Positions 44,464 through 53,925 of a stretch of DNA of 64,000 bases are shown one piece after another. Under the pieces are notes generated by a model. The model had not been told where the DNA came from. It saw only the letters and a program-made list of their open reading frames with translations, and searched no databases. The number at the start of each line of letters is the position of its first letter. Within the stretch, counting starts at the first letter, position 1. The position numbers and the translations under genes are program-made. This DNA comes from Achromobacter sp. B7 (GTDB lineage: Bacteria; Pseudomonadota; Gammaproteobacteria; Burkholderiales; Burkholderiaceae_B), in assembly GCF_003600685.1 (NCBI RefSeq), contig NZ_CP032084.1:558001-622000 (forward strand). Reading direction: 5' to 3'.

Positions 44464-45300
44464 TTAGCCGTAGCGCCGCGCCACGGCGGCTTCGACGCGA
44501 TAGATGATTAGGTACATCACGCTGGAGATCAGCGCCAGCATGGCAATTGCCGTCATGACGATGTTCAGCTTGAACACCTGGCTGCCGTTCATGATGAGAA
44601 AACCCAGGCCGGAATCGGCCGACTGGAATTCGCCCACGATCACGCCCACCAGGGCCAGGCCGATGTTCATCTTCACGGCCGCGATCAACGTGGGCACGCT
44701 GCCCGGCAGCACTACCTTGGTCAGCACCTGCCAGCGGCTGGCGCCAAAGGTGTGGGCAAGCTTGACCTTGTTCTGGTCGATGCCGCGAAAGCCCGCGTAC
44801 ACGACCATGATGGTGACGAACACCGCGATGGCGACCGCCATGCCGTACACGGCGTAGTCAGACCCCAGCCACAGATAGAAGATCGGCACGAAGGCAATCT
44901 TGGGCATGGCGTTGGCCACCACCAGGAAAGGGTCCAGCACCTTGTACAGGAAGTCCGACCACCACAGCGCGGCCGCCACCACGATGCCGATCGCCATGCT
45001 CAGGGTGAAGCCGACCAGCGTGGCCGACAGCGTGGTCATGATGTGCCTGGCCAGATGGCCGTTGTTCCACAGGTCGATAAAGGTAGGCCACAGCGCGCTG
45101 GGGTAGCTGGTCAGCAGCGGGTTCACGATGTGCATGCGCGGCAGGATTTCCCACGCGCACAGGAACACGATCAGCAACAACGCCTGGCTTAGCCGGATAT
45201 TGCGCTTCTTGGCGCGGTCCCGGCGCAGGTAGTCCAGGTATTTGGCGCTGGGCGCGGGTACGGCGCGCAGGGGAACGGTGTTGGCAACGGGGGAATTCAT
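44464..45300 (-). CDS. ABC importer permease, SsuC/TauC type
   Basis: Inner-membrane permease of 278 residues with about six membrane segments. The EAA loop reads KLAHTFGASRWQVLTKVVLPGSVPTLIAAVK, typical of permeases for nitrate, sulfonates, taurine and pyrimidine precursors. It lies 3 bases after the ATPase gene and 9 before the hydrolase gene. Confidence 0.9.
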   Translation of the reverse strand: MNSPVANTVPLRAVPAPSAKYLDYLRRDRAKKRNIRLSQALLLIVFLCAWEILPRMHIVNPLLTSYPSALWPTFIDLWNNGHLARHIMTTLSATLVGFTLSMAIGIVVAAALWWSDFLYKVLDPFLVVANAMPKIAFVPIFYLWLGSDYAVYGMAVAIAVFVTIMVVYAGFRGIDQNKVKLAHTFGASRWQVLTKVVLPGSVPTLIAAVKMNIGLALVGVIVGEFQSADSGLGFLIMNGSQVFKLNIVMTAIAMLALISSVMYLIIYRVEAAVARRYG

Positions 45301-45303
45301 CGA

Positions 45304-46116
45304 TCAGCCCTCCACGTGGACGTCCAGCTCATCCCAGAGCTGTTTGAAATAGGCGTTGAATTCCGGCCGCGAGCGCGCCTGGAAGGGCGTGGGACGCGCA
45401 CCGTCGCCGTAGTGGATGCGGTACTGGCTTTTCAGCCGGCCGGGGCGGCGCGACAGCACGATGACGCGATCCGTCATGGCGATGGCTTCACCGATATCGT
45501 GGGTGACCAGCACCACCGTCTTGCCCTCGCGCCGCAGGATGTCCACGACTTCGTCCGAGATGGCCAGGCGTGTCTGCGAATCCAGCGCCGAGAACGGCTC
45601 GTCCAGCAAAATCACGTCCGGCTCGGTGACCAGCGTGCGCGCCAGCGCGGCGCGTTGTCGCATGCCGCCCGACAGCTGGCGCGGCGTGTGCGTCAGGAAC
45701 CCGCCCAGCCCGCACTTTTCAAGAATGTGCACGGCGCGCGCCTCGCTGCGCGCATCGCGCCGGCCCTGGATCTCGGCGCCCAGCATCACGTTGTCCAGGA
45801 TGGTGCGCCATTCAAACAGATAGTCCTGCTGCAACATGTAGCCGATGCGCGGGTTCGGCTTGGTCACGCTTTGGCCATCGACCATGACGGCGCCCGATGT
45901 GGGCGGAATCAGGCCCGCAATCAACGACAGCAAGGTGCTTTTGCCGCATCCGCTTTGGCCGATCAGGCTGACGAATTCGCCCGGCGCCAGCGAGAACGAC
46001 ACGTTCGACAGCGCCTCGGTTTCGCCATCGGTCGTGAAGTACGACAGGCAGACGTCGCGCAGCTCGATTTTTGCCGTGGCGGTGGCCGGCTTCAGGTTAT
46101 GGATGGCGGCTCCCAT
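45304..46116 (-). CDS. ABC importer ATPase, SsuB/TauB type
   Basis: ATPase of 270 residues for the NMT1-type importer. Walker A GQSGCGKSTL, signature RQLSGGMRQRAALARTL, Walker B VILLDEPFSALD and H-loop VLVTHDIGEAI. Its ATG overlaps the stop of the binding-protein gene by one base (TAATG), indicating coupled translation. No regulatory C-terminal domain is present. Confidence 0.92.
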   Translation of the reverse strand: MGAAIHNLKPATATAKIELRDVCLSYFTTDGETEALSNVSFSLAPGEFVSLIGQSGCGKSTLLSLIAGLIPPTSGAVMVDGQSVTKPNPRIGYMLQQDYLFEWRTILDNVMLGAEIQGRRDARSEARAVHILEKCGLGGFLTHTPRQLSGGMRQRAALARTLVTEPDVILLDEPFSALDSQTRLAISDEVVDILRREGKTVVLVTHDIGEAIAMTDRVIVLSRRPGRLKSQYRIHYGDGARPTPFQARSRPEFNAYFKQLWDELDVHVEG

Positions 46117-47120
46117 TACTGCACCTTGTTGGCAAAGTCGGCCACCACCACGTCCTCGTATTTCACGCGGGCGGAGTCCTTCATGACGGCGCTGGCGATC
46201 AGCATGTCCTGCAACTTGTTCATGGCCTCGGCGGTGACCAGTGGCGACGTCTTCCAGATCTGGTATTGCTTGTAGCGCTCGATGGCTTCCGTGACGGCGC
46301 CCTGGTCCATGCCCGGGAAGAACGTCATGATCTGCGGCGCCAGCGTTGCGGCCGGCGTGTCCTTCACGTACTTCTCGGCGCGCGCCACCACATTGGTCCA
46401 GGCCTGGATGACCTTGGGGTTGTCGCGGATGTATTTGTCGGTGGCGGTGAAGACGGTGTAGTCCACCTGGCCGACTTCATGGCCCACCGACGCAACGATG
46501 TACCCCTTGCCGTTGCGCACCAGCTCGCCGGCCTCGGGCTCCAGGAAGATGCCGTATTCACCCTGGCCCGCCATCCAGGCGCCCGCACGCGCCGGGATGC
46601 CGATGTTGTTCAGCAGCTTGACGTCTTTTTGCGGATCCAGGCCATGCTTGCGCAACGCGGTTTCCAGGAACACGATGGGGTTCGAGCCGGGTCGAAACCC
46701 GATGACTTCCTTGCCCTTAAGCATCGACCAGTCAAACTTGTCGACCGGCTTGCGCGCCAGCAGGAAGAAGCCATCGGTGGCGGTCAGCCCGGCAAAGATC
46801 TTCGGTTTGACCGGCGATTCGCTGTTCTGCACATAGATGGAAGCCTCGGGCCCGATCAGCACAATGTCCGCGCTGCCCGACAGCAAGGCGGTCATGCCCT
46901 TGTCGGTTCCCTGCGAGGTTTTCATGGACACGTCCAGTCCGGCGTCCTTGAAGTATCCCTGTGACAGGGCCACGTACTTGGGCACGTAAAGCACGGATCG
47001 CACCACTTCTTCGTAGCGCACCTTCACGGGGGGATTCAGGGCTTGGGCCTGGGCGGCCAAGGGAGCAAACAGCGCAAGCAGCGCCGCGCCCGCCAGGCGG
47101 GGAAGTGGCATGGATTTCAC
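46116..47120 (-). CDS. ABC importer periplasmic substrate-binding protein, NMT1/SsuA type
   Basis: Periplasmic receptor of 334 residues with a Sec signal peptide ending AAQAQA. Motifs VRYEEVVRSVLYVPKYVALSQG, GYFKDAGLDV, ADIVLIGPEA and GFRPGSNP fit the NMT1/THI5-like family, whose members bind sulfonates, thiamine precursors or pyrimidine-like rings. With an isochorismatase-type hydrolase in the same operon, a nitrogenous small molecule is plausible but not shown. First gene of the operon. Confidence 0.9.
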   Translation of the reverse strand: MKSMPLPRLAGAALLALFAPLAAQAQALNPPVKVRYEEVVRSVLYVPKYVALSQGYFKDAGLDVSMKTSQGTDKGMTALLSGSADIVLIGPEASIYVQNSESPVKPKIFAGLTATDGFFLLARKPVDKFDWSMLKGKEVIGFRPGSNPIVFLETALRKHGLDPQKDVKLLNNIGIPARAGAWMAGQGEYGIFLEPEAGELVRNGKGYIVASVGHEVGQVDYTVFTATDKYIRDNPKVIQAWTNVVARAEKYVKDTPAATLAPQIMTFFPGMDQGAVTEAIERYKQYQIWKTSPLVTAEAMNKLQDMLIASAVMKDSARVKYEDVVVADFANKVQ

Positions 47121-47518
47121 GGGACTTTCTCCTGCGTCTTATATGGCACGCCGAAACCCGGCGCAGCATGGCCAATGGGGTTGAATCGACAGCAACAACA
47201 GGGAAGCCCGAACACCAGCAGCCCGGGCCGATAAGGCATGGATCGAATACTATATTCAAGCAGCGGGCGTAGACAAGCTTTTTGGGATTGGCGTTTTTCT
47301 CTATGGACGAGGGCCGGCGAAGCCCGGAAAATTCAGGGCTTGAATACCACTTGGTATACCAAAGGGGTTTTTGCCGGATTGTCGGCAGGGGGCTGGAGCC
47401 GGCTTGCCTGGGGCAATGCCCAGGGCACGGCGGCGTGCCGCAAGCGGGTCCCGGCAGCCGGCAAGATCAGGCGTGGCGGGCCGGCAAGCCCGGCGCGCGC
47501 CTGAACATCACTGCTGCT
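47121..47518. other. Regulatory gap upstream of the NMT1-type importer
   Basis: 398 bases with no convincing gene. It holds the palindrome TTGGTATACCAA (47351-47362) and GAATA-CTA-TATTC (47245-47257). The right-hand third is rich in overlapping GCCGGC-type repeats. The promoter of the importer operon should be here, but I see no clean -35/-10 pair. Confidence 0.5.
47351..47362. promoter_or_regulatory. Perfect 12-bp palindrome TTGGTATACCAA
   Basis: A perfect dyad of the TNGTATACNA class often bound by GntR-family repressors, 231 bases upstream of the importer binding-protein gene. No GntR gene is in the window, so the binding protein would be encoded elsewhere. Confidence 0.5.
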
Positions 47519-48196
47519 TCAGGCAAGCACGCTATTCAAGAACGCCGAGATATCGCGGACTTCTTCGGCGCACACCGAATGCGGCATCGGGTACGTGTGC
47601 CAGCGCACGTCATAGCCCAGGCGCTTCAATTCCGTCACCGACGCCTCGGCGCGCGCCAGCGACACAACCGGGTCGTGCAGGCCATGCGCCATGAAGATCG
47701 GCGTGGCTTGGTTGGCGCCGTGGCGTTCGGCTTCGGCGGTGTTCAGCAGCGGCAGATAGCCCGACAGCGCCATCATGCCCGCCAGCTTTTCGGTCAGCCG
47801 CAAGCCGGTGTGCAAGGTCATCGCGCTGCCTTGCGAGAAGCCCGCCAGCACGATGTTCGACGTCGGGATGCCGCGCGCGTTTTCACGCGCGATCAGCTTG
47901 TGGATGGCGGCTTCGGAAGCGCGGATGCCCTTGGCGTCTTCCACACGGACCAGGTCCATGACCAAAATGTCATACCAGGACCTCATCGACATGCCGTTGT
48001 TGATCGTCACGCGCTGCACCGGCGCGTTCGGAAACACAAAGCGCACGCCCAGCCCTGCGGGCAGGTCCAGTTCCGGCACGATGGGGGCGAAGTCGTTGCC
48101 ATCCGCGCCCAAGCCGTGCAGCCAGATGACGGCGTGTGTGGGGTTAGGGGCGGTTTCGATCTCGATGCAGTCGAGCAGGTCGTTGGAAGCGTTCAT
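47519..48196 (-). CDS. Carboxylesterase/phospholipase-family serine hydrolase
   Basis: A 225-residue alpha/beta hydrolase of the carboxylesterase II/acyl-protein-thioesterase type: HAVIWLHGLGADGNDF oxyanion region, nucleophile motif GFSQGSAMTLHTG, and late Asp/His in HGLHDPVVSL and MPHSVCAEE. It is cytoplasmic, with no signal peptide. ATG at 48196 is chosen because the region upstream in frame runs through the darP gene. It follows darP by 29 bases, likely as one transcript. Confidence 0.88.
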   Translation of the reverse strand: MNASNDLLDCIEIETAPNPTHAVIWLHGLGADGNDFAPIVPELDLPAGLGVRFVFPNAPVQRVTINNGMSMRSWYDILVMDLVRVEDAKGIRASEAAIHKLIARENARGIPTSNIVLAGFSQGSAMTLHTGLRLTEKLAGMMALSGYLPLLNTAEAERHGANQATPIFMAHGLHDPVVSLARAEASVTELKRLGYDVRWHTYPMPHSVCAEEVRDISAFLNSVLA

Positions 48197-48225
48197 GGAC
48201 GGCCGAAAAAAATCAAAAGGGGGAA

Positions 48226-48777
48226 TCAGAGCGTCAAGGTCTTCAAGGCCTGGAACAGCGCGCGATAGTGCTTCTTTTGCGGCTCCTGGCCTTGCAGCAG
48301 CGAGGCATTGCCCAGCTTTTCCTTGCGCGCGGCGCGGATCAGCGTGCGCAATTGCTGCGCATCCGCTTGTGGATTGTTCGCCAGCAGCTTGGTCAGCGTG
48401 TCGTCGTCGTCCAGCAGGCGGTCGCGCAGGGCTTCCAGCCGGTGCATGGCGGCGGTTTCTTCGCGCGAGCCGTTTTCCCACACATCCAGCTGGGCGCGGA
48501 TCTCGTCGGCGGGCGCGTCGCGCATCAGCTTGCCCACAAAGTGGATCTGCCGGCGGCGGCCTTCGCGGCCCGTCGTGCGCTGCGCCGTGCGGATTGCCTC
48601 ATAGAGGCGCTCGGCCAGCGGCAATTGCTTGAGGCGGTCGGGGGACAGTTCGATCAGCTGTTTGCCCAGGTCCAGCAAGGCGTGCATTTCACGCTTGACC
48701 TGGGACTTGCTGGGACGGTCGTAGCCGTTCTCGTCGTAACCGTCGTCGACGGATTCTTCTTCAGTATGGGAATTCAT
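48226..48777 (-). CDS. darP: Ribosome biogenesis protein DarP (YjgA/DUF615)
   Basis: Dual-action factor for late 50S subunit maturation. The 183-residue protein has an acidic N-terminus (residues 1-25) and helical DUF615 core with [35 protein letters not shown] and the C-terminal [29 protein letters not shown]. Length and gene order, divergent from pmbA, agree with family norms. Confidence 0.9.
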   Translation of the reverse strand: MNSHTEEESVDDGYDENGYDRPSKSQVKREMHALLDLGKQLIELSPDRLKQLPLAERLYEAIRTAQRTTGREGRRRQIHFVGKLMRDAPADEIRAQLDVWENGSREETAAMHRLEALRDRLLDDDDTLTKLLANNPQADAQQLRTLIRAARKEKLGNASLLQGQEPQKKHYRALFQALKTLTL

Positions 48778-48835
48778 GGAAAACTGCGCAATGACAGACT
48801 TGGCTATGATAACCGTCTCTGCAAATTGGACAGCA

Positions 48836-50200
48836 ATGGTTAAAACCTCCTCATCCTTGCCGCTGGCGGCGAATCACGCGCGTTTTTCCGAACTCGTTGA
48901 GCAAACCCTCGCCTACGCGCGCCAGATTGGCGCTTCGGACGCGGCGGCGGAAGTCTCGGAAAGCCTGGGGCTGTCGGTCTCGGTACGCAAGAACGACATC
49001 GAAACCGTTGAGCAGACACGCGATCGCTCGCTGGACCTGACGGTTTACGCCGGCCAAAGCCGCGGGTCGGCCTCGACGTCCGACTTCTCTGAAGCCGCCC
49101 TGCGCCAGACGGTCGAAGCCGCCTGGCACATCGCCCGCCACACCGCCGCCGATCCGGCCGCCGGCCTGCCCGACGCCGACCAACTGGCCACGGAATTCCC
49201 CGATCTGGACCTGCACCACGCCTGGACGGTGTCCACCGAGGAAGCCGCCGAACTCGCCTTGCGCGCCGAACGCGCGGCGCGTGACGTCGATCCGCGCATC
49301 ACGAATACCGATGGCGCCACCGTGGGCACCTACGAAGGCCAGTTCGTCATGGGCAACAGCCGTGGCTTTATGGGCGGCTACCCGTATTCGCGCCACAGCC
49401 TGTCCGTGGCGCCTATCGCCGGCCGGGGCAACGGCATGCAGCGCGACTACTGGTACACGTCCGAACGCGACCCGGCCAACCTGGCATCCCCCGAAGCCAT
49501 CGGCCGCTACGCCGCCGAACGCACGTTGTCGCGCCTGTCGGCCCGCCGCATTCGCACCGGCAAGTTCCCGGTCCTGTTCGAAGCGCCCCTGGCGCTGGGC
49601 CTGGTCGGCGCGCTGACGCAAGCCGTCAACGGCGGGGCGCTGTATCGCAAGGCCAGCTTTCTGCTGGACGCGCTGGGCAAGCCCATTTTCCCCAAGCACA
49701 TCAACCTGACCGAAGACCCGCACATTCCCGGCGCCATGGGCAGTTCGCCGTTTGACGACGAAGGCGTGCGCACCCGCCGCCGCAACGTTGTGTCGGCCGG
49801 CGTGCTGGAAGGCTACTTCCTGTCCAGCTACACCGCGCGCAAGTTGGGCATGGCCACCACCGGCAACGCCGGCGGCTCGCACAACCTGGTGTTCAGCTCC
49901 ACGCTGACCAAGCGCGGCGACGACTTCGAAGCCATGCTCAAGAAGATGGGCACGGGCTTCCTGGTCACCGAGCTGATCGGTCAGGGCGTCAACTACGTCA
50001 CCGGCGATTACTCGCGCGGTGCGTTTGGCTACTGGGTGGAAAACGGCAAGATCCAGCACGCGGTGCAGGAAATCACCATCGCCGGCAATCTGGCCGACAT
50101 GTTCCAGCAGATCGTTGCCGTGGGCGCGGACACCATTTCGCGCGGCACGAAGACCACCGGCTCGATCCTGATCGAGCAAATGGCCATCGCCGGCACCTGA
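48836..50200 (+). CDS. pmbA: PmbA/TldE metalloprotease component
   Basis: Non-catalytic partner of TldD in the TldD-TldE protease, which trims leader peptides and degrades CcdA. The 454-residue protein shows [39 protein letters not shown] and a C-terminal [16 protein letters not shown], as in TldE. ATG at 48836 gives the normal length; in-frame upstream ATGs overlap the divergent darP promoter region. tldD itself is not in the window. Confidence 0.93.
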   Translation: MVKTSSSLPLAANHARFSELVEQTLAYARQIGASDAAAEVSESLGLSVSVRKNDIETVEQTRDRSLDLTVYAGQSRGSASTSDFSEAALRQTVEAAWHIARHTAADPAAGLPDADQLATEFPDLDLHHAWTVSTEEAAELALRAERAARDVDPRITNTDGATVGTYEGQFVMGNSRGFMGGYPYSRHSLSVAPIAGRGNGMQRDYWYTSERDPANLASPEAIGRYAAERTLSRLSARRIRTGKFPVLFEAPLALGLVGALTQAVNGGALYRKASFLLDALGKPIFPKHINLTEDPHIPGAMGSSPFDDEGVRTRRRNVVSAGVLEGYFLSSYTARKLGMATTGNAGGSHNLVFSSTLTKRGDDFEAMLKKMGTGFLVTELIGQGVNYVTGDYSRGAFGYWVENGKIQHAVQEITIAGNLADMFQQIVAVGADTISRGTKTTGSILIEQMAIAGT

Positions 50201-50203
50201 GCC

Positions 50204-50229
50204 ATGAGCGCGCTCGCGGGCGCGCTCAT
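50204..50229 (+). terminator. Hairpin after pmbA, possible terminator
   Basis: Perfect 10-bp arms ATGAGCGCGC/GCGCGCTCAT with a 6-base loop start 4 bases after the pmbA stop. No T-run follows, so intrinsic termination is doubtful. Confidence 0.4.
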
Positions 50230-50359
50230 CCATCCTGCCGAATGCATTGGGATGGGGGCCGCGCGGCTGGGGAATTCCTCTAGCGCCCGGCACGGCCTCA
50301 CCGTGTAATATCCGGCGGGTATTGCTCGACGTACCCCGAAGCTGCTGAGGAGCATTGCG

Positions 50360-51454
50360 ATGCAACGACGTTCATTCTTGAAGCATGCCGGACTGGGCGC
50401 CGTTGCAACCGGCGCCGCCGTCAGCGCGCCTGCGTTCGCGCAAGACATGCCGTCCTTGAGCTGGCGCCTTGCCTCTGCATTTCCCAGCGCGCTGGACTTG
50501 CGCATCGGCGCGGGCGAACAGTTTTGCAAGTTCGTCACGGAATCCACCGGCGGCAAGTTCAATATCCGTCATTTCCCGGAAGGCGAAATCGTACCGGCCG
50601 CCGACCTGCTTGAAGCCGTCTCCACCAACAAGGTGGAATGCGGACACGGCTCGTCGCGCGCCTATCACGCCAAGAACCCCGCCTTTTGCTTCGATGCCGC
50701 CGTGCCCTTCGGGCTGACGGCGCGCCAGATGAACGCCTGGATGAGCGAGGGCGACGGCCTGCGCCTGACCCGCGAACTGTTCAAACCCGAAAAGATCATC
50801 AACTTCCCGCTGGGCAATACCGGCGCCCAGATGGGCGGCTGGTACACGCGGGAAATCAAGCGCCAGGCTGACCTGAAAGACCTGAAAATGCGCGTCTCCG
50901 GCCTTGGCGCCGACGTGCTGGCCCGGCTGGGCGTAGCGCCGCAGCCGGTCACCCAGGTGCCGCTTGCCGAGGCCTTCGACAAAGAAGGGCTGCAAGCCAT
51001 CGCGGGGGCGGGCGCCTATGACGACGCCAAGCTGGGCTTCAATAAAGTAGCTAAGTATTACTACGGACCCGGCTGGTGGGTGCCCGGCGAGCAGCTGTCG
51101 CTATATATCAATGACGACGCCTGGAACAAGCTGCCCAAGCATTACCAGTCCATCGTGCAGGCCGCCGCGTTGGCTGCTCACGTGTCGCTGACTGCCCGCT
51201 ACGACGCGCGCAACCCGGCAGCGCTGGCGCAACTGGCGGCAAGCGGCGTGCAAGTGCGCGCTTTTCCGCGATCCATCATGGACGTGGCATTCGAGGCCAC
51301 GCAACAGGTCTACAAGGACTTGTCGGCCAAAGACCCGAAATTCAAGGCAATACACGACAGTTACATGGGCTTTCGCGACAGCGAAATGCCGTGGTTCCGC
51401 CTGACCGAAAACGCTTACGGCCAGTACGTGGCCGTGGCGTTGTCGGGACGGTAG
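50360..51454 (+). CDS. Orphan TRAP-transporter substrate-binding protein
   Basis: Periplasmic DctP-family receptor of 364 residues. It carries a Tat-type signal (MQRRSFLKHAGLG) cleaved near AFA|QD, then GAGEQFCKFVTESTGGKF, FAMES-type strand-switch regions and LPLGNTGAQMGGWYTREIK, resembling TakP-like 2-oxoacid receptors. The DctQ and DctM membrane subunits are not adjacent, so it must work with a transporter encoded elsewhere or serve as a sensor. The region upstream (50230-50359) shows no other gene. Confidence 0.85.
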   Translation: MQRRSFLKHAGLGAVATGAAVSAPAFAQDMPSLSWRLASAFPSALDLRIGAGEQFCKFVTESTGGKFNIRHFPEGEIVPAADLLEAVSTNKVECGHGSSRAYHAKNPAFCFDAAVPFGLTARQMNAWMSEGDGLRLTRELFKPEKIINFPLGNTGAQMGGWYTREIKRQADLKDLKMRVSGLGADVLARLGVAPQPVTQVPLAEAFDKEGLQAIAGAGAYDDAKLGFNKVAKYYYGPGWWVPGEQLSLYINDDAWNKLPKHYQSIVQAAALAAHVSLTARYDARNPAALAQLAASGVQVRAFPRSIMDVAFEATQQVYKDLSAKDPKFKAIHDSYMGFRDSEMPWFRLTENAYGQYVAVALSGR

Positions 51455-51713
51455 AAGGAGGGCGCCGGACGCCGAATGGCATTCGGTGCAAAGTAGGGTT
51501 TTTGCTAGTAATAGCGCATTTTTTACAAAAAAATGGGCGGTTTTCGGGCTTTTCTCGAACCACATTCGAGTTTCGGCCTGATACAAAGGAGTAATATCCC
51601 GGGTCTTGACGCGCAATCATGGCGCCTTTAGGCGGCATATGACGTCAATCCGGCGGGATTACACCAGCCCGGATTACCAATATTCCGAGACAGACTTTAA
51701 GGTGGTATCAACC
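51455..51713 (+). promoter_or_regulatory. Long leader of livJ
   Basis: 259 bases without a gene. It holds the inverted repeat CCGAATG-G-CATTCGG (51472-51486), an AT-rich segment with poly-A/T tracts near 51515-51540, a small dyad CTCGAA-N5-TTCGAG near 51553, and AAGGTGG before the livJ ATG at 51714. The first repeat may end the preceding transcript; the AT-rich part is the best promoter candidate. Confidence 0.45.
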
Positions 51714-52868
51714 ATGCAATCCAAGACCAAGAAGCTGCTGGCTGCGCTGATCGCCGCTGGTATCGTCCCGGCTGCGCACGCGGCTGACATCAAGCTGGGC
51801 GTGGCAGAAGCCCTGTCCGGCGGCGCCGCCCAGTACGGCGTGTCGATCCGTAACGGTTTCCAGCTTGCCGCTGATGAAATCAACGCTGCGGGTGGCATCA
51901 ACGGCAACAAGCTGGTGCTGGTTGTCGAAGACGAACAAGGCAAGAAAGAAGAAGCCATCAACGTCTTCAAGAAACTGATTTTCAAAGACAACGTCCTGAT
52001 GGTCTTTGGCCCGACGCTGTCCAACTCGGCCCAAGCCGCTGACCCGATCGCGCAAGCGGCCAAGACGGTCGCCTTCGGCACGTCCAACACCGCCGATGGC
52101 ATCACCTCCATCGGCAACTACGTGTTCCGCAACTCGGTCACCGAAGCCGACGTGCTGCCGGCCACGATTTCCACCGTCAAGGCAAAGACCGGCCTGAAGA
52201 ACGTGGCCGTGCTTTACGGTAACGACGACGTCTTCACCAAGAGCGGCTACGACAACTTCAAGAAGGCCCTGGAAGACCAGAAGATCCCGGTCACCACGAC
52301 CGAAACGTTCGCCAAGGGCGACGTGGACTTCAAGGCCCAGCTGACCAAGATCAAGGGCACCAACCCCGACGCCATCGTGCTGTCCGCACTGCTGGCCGAA
52401 GGCGCCCCGATCATGGTGCAAGCGCGCCAACTGGGCCTGAACGTGCCGGTCATCGGCGGCAACGGCATGAACTCGGTCAAGATTTTCGACCTGGCCCCTG
52501 GCGGCGCATCGAACAATCTGTGGATCGGCAGCCCGTGGTCCATCGAGAACAAGGCCCCCGAGAACGTCAAGTTCATCGACGCCTACAAGGCCAAGTTCAA
52601 CGGTTCGCCGGACCAGTTCGCGGCTCAGTCGTATGACGCCATGTACATCGTGGCCCAGGCACTGAAGAACACCAAGATCACCGGCGAATTGCCCAAGGAC
52701 CGTGCCGCGCTGCGCGACGCGCTGCCGTCCGTGACCTGGACCGGCGCCACCGGCGCGTTCAAGTTCCGCCAAGCCAACGACCGCGCCGGCAAGCCCGCCG
52801 GCTACGACGCCGACCAGGCGCCGATCGTCAGCGTGACCAAGGACGGCAAGTACGTCATCGAAAAGTAA
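51714..52868 (+). CDS. livJ: Branched-chain amino-acid-type ABC importer binding protein
   Basis: Periplasmic receptor of 384 residues with signal peptide ending PAAHA|AD and the Leu/Ile/Val-binding fold (IKLGVAEALSGGAAQYG, AADEINAAGGINGNKL, FGPTLSNSAQAADPIAQ, VAVLYGNDDVFTKSG). The ligand of this family ranges from branched-chain amino acids to urea, amides and aromatic acids, so leucine-type substrate is a default only. The start follows AAGGTGG. A terminator hairpin separates it from the four transporter genes. Confidence 0.9.
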   Translation: MQSKTKKLLAALIAAGIVPAAHAADIKLGVAEALSGGAAQYGVSIRNGFQLAADEINAAGGINGNKLVLVVEDEQGKKEEAINVFKKLIFKDNVLMVFGPTLSNSAQAADPIAQAAKTVAFGTSNTADGITSIGNYVFRNSVTEADVLPATISTVKAKTGLKNVAVLYGNDDVFTKSGYDNFKKALEDQKIPVTTTETFAKGDVDFKAQLTKIKGTNPDAIVLSALLAEGAPIMVQARQLGLNVPVIGGNGMNSVKIFDLAPGGASNNLWIGSPWSIENKAPENVKFIDAYKAKFNGSPDQFAAQSYDAMYIVAQALKNTKITGELPKDRAALRDALPSVTWTGATGAFKFRQANDRAGKPAGYDADQAPIVSVTKDGKYVIEK

Positions 52869-52895
52869 GCGCTACGCATCCCCGCGCGGGGGGAT

Positions 52896-52938
52896 GCGCC
52901 TTGCGGGCAGCCCACAGGCTGGCCGCAAGGCGCTTTTT
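52896..52938 (+). terminator. Terminator/attenuator between livJ and livH
   Basis: GCGCCTTGCGG/CCGCAAGGCGC stem with an internal loop, followed by TTTTT, 28 bases after livJ. It probably lets livJ be expressed more strongly than livHMGF, with partial read-through. Confidence 0.75.
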
Positions 52939-53040
52939 ATCGCAGGGCCGTCCCAATAAAAGCCATGCCGTCTTCGCGGGCGGCGTCAGGCCATGCAGTG
53001 GGCGCTGCATGGGGCCCTCATAGATCTGGAAAGTCCCATC

Positions 53041-53922
53041 ATGTTCGAACAACAATTCGTCAATGCCTTGTCGCTGGGCTGTGTGTATGCACTGTTCGCG
53101 CTGGGCTTCACGCTGATCTTCGGCGTGCTCGGGGTGATCAACCTGGCGCATGGCGCCGTCTTCATGGTTGGCGCCTACGCGGCACTGTTCGTGGTTCAGC
53201 AATTCGGCCTGCCCTTGTGGGCGGCGCTGATGGTCGCGTTCTTTGTGGCCGGCTTCACCGGGGTCATCATCGATTACCTGGTCCTCAAGCCGCTGCGCAA
53301 GCGCAACGCACCCCACTTGATCCCCATGATCGCCACGATTGGCGTGGGCATCATCCTGAATAACGGCGCCCAGAGCATCTTTGGCGCCAGCAACCTGCGC
53401 TTTCCGCACGGTACCGTGCCCGAGGAAGTGATCGAGGTCGCCGGCCTGCACCTGACCGTGATCGAGCTGGGCATCATCTTCCTGTCGTTCGCGTTGATGG
53501 CCGTGCTGATGTACGTCATGCGCCGCACGCAGTTCGGCCGCGCGCTGCGCGCCATCGCCGAATCGCCCAAGGCCGCCTGGCTGCTTGGCATCAACGTTGA
53601 AAAGCTGTTCGTCACGACCTCGTTCGCTGCCGCCGCCCTGGGTGGCGTGGCCGGCGTGCTGATCGGCCTGTATTCGAACGCGCTGTTCCCGCTGATGGGC
53701 CAGCCGATGCTGCACAAGGGCATCGCGGTCATCATCCTGGGCGGCATGGGCGACATACGCGGCGCCATGCTGGGCGGTCTGTTCCTGGGATTCGCCGAGG
53801 TGCTGTCGGTGGCCTACATCGGCTCCACCATGCGCGACGCGGTGGCATTCGGCCTGCTGTTCCTGATCCTGCTGGTGCGCCCGCAAGGTCTGTTCGGCAA
53901 AGTGGTTCAACGCAAGGCTTAA
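53041..53922 (+). CDS. livH: Branched-chain amino-acid-type ABC permease LivH
   Basis: Inner-membrane permease of 293 residues with about eight membrane segments. LivH motifs: SLGCVYALFALGFTLIFGVLGVINLAHG, the RAIAESPKAAWLLGIN loop that contacts the ATPase and ILGGMGDIRGAMLGGLFLG. ATG at 53041 starts the standard family N-terminus. livM follows after 3 bases. Confidence 0.92.
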   Translation: MFEQQFVNALSLGCVYALFALGFTLIFGVLGVINLAHGAVFMVGAYAALFVVQQFGLPLWAALMVAFFVAGFTGVIIDYLVLKPLRKRNAPHLIPMIATIGVGIILNNGAQSIFGASNLRFPHGTVPEEVIEVAGLHLTVIELGIIFLSFALMAVLMYVMRRTQFGRALRAIAESPKAAWLLGINVEKLFVTTSFAAAALGGVAGVLIGLYSNALFPLMGQPMLHKGIAVIILGGMGDIRGAMLGGLFLGFAEVLSVAYIGSTMRDAVAFGLLFLILLVRPQGLFGKVVQRKA

Positions 53923-53925
53923 AGA

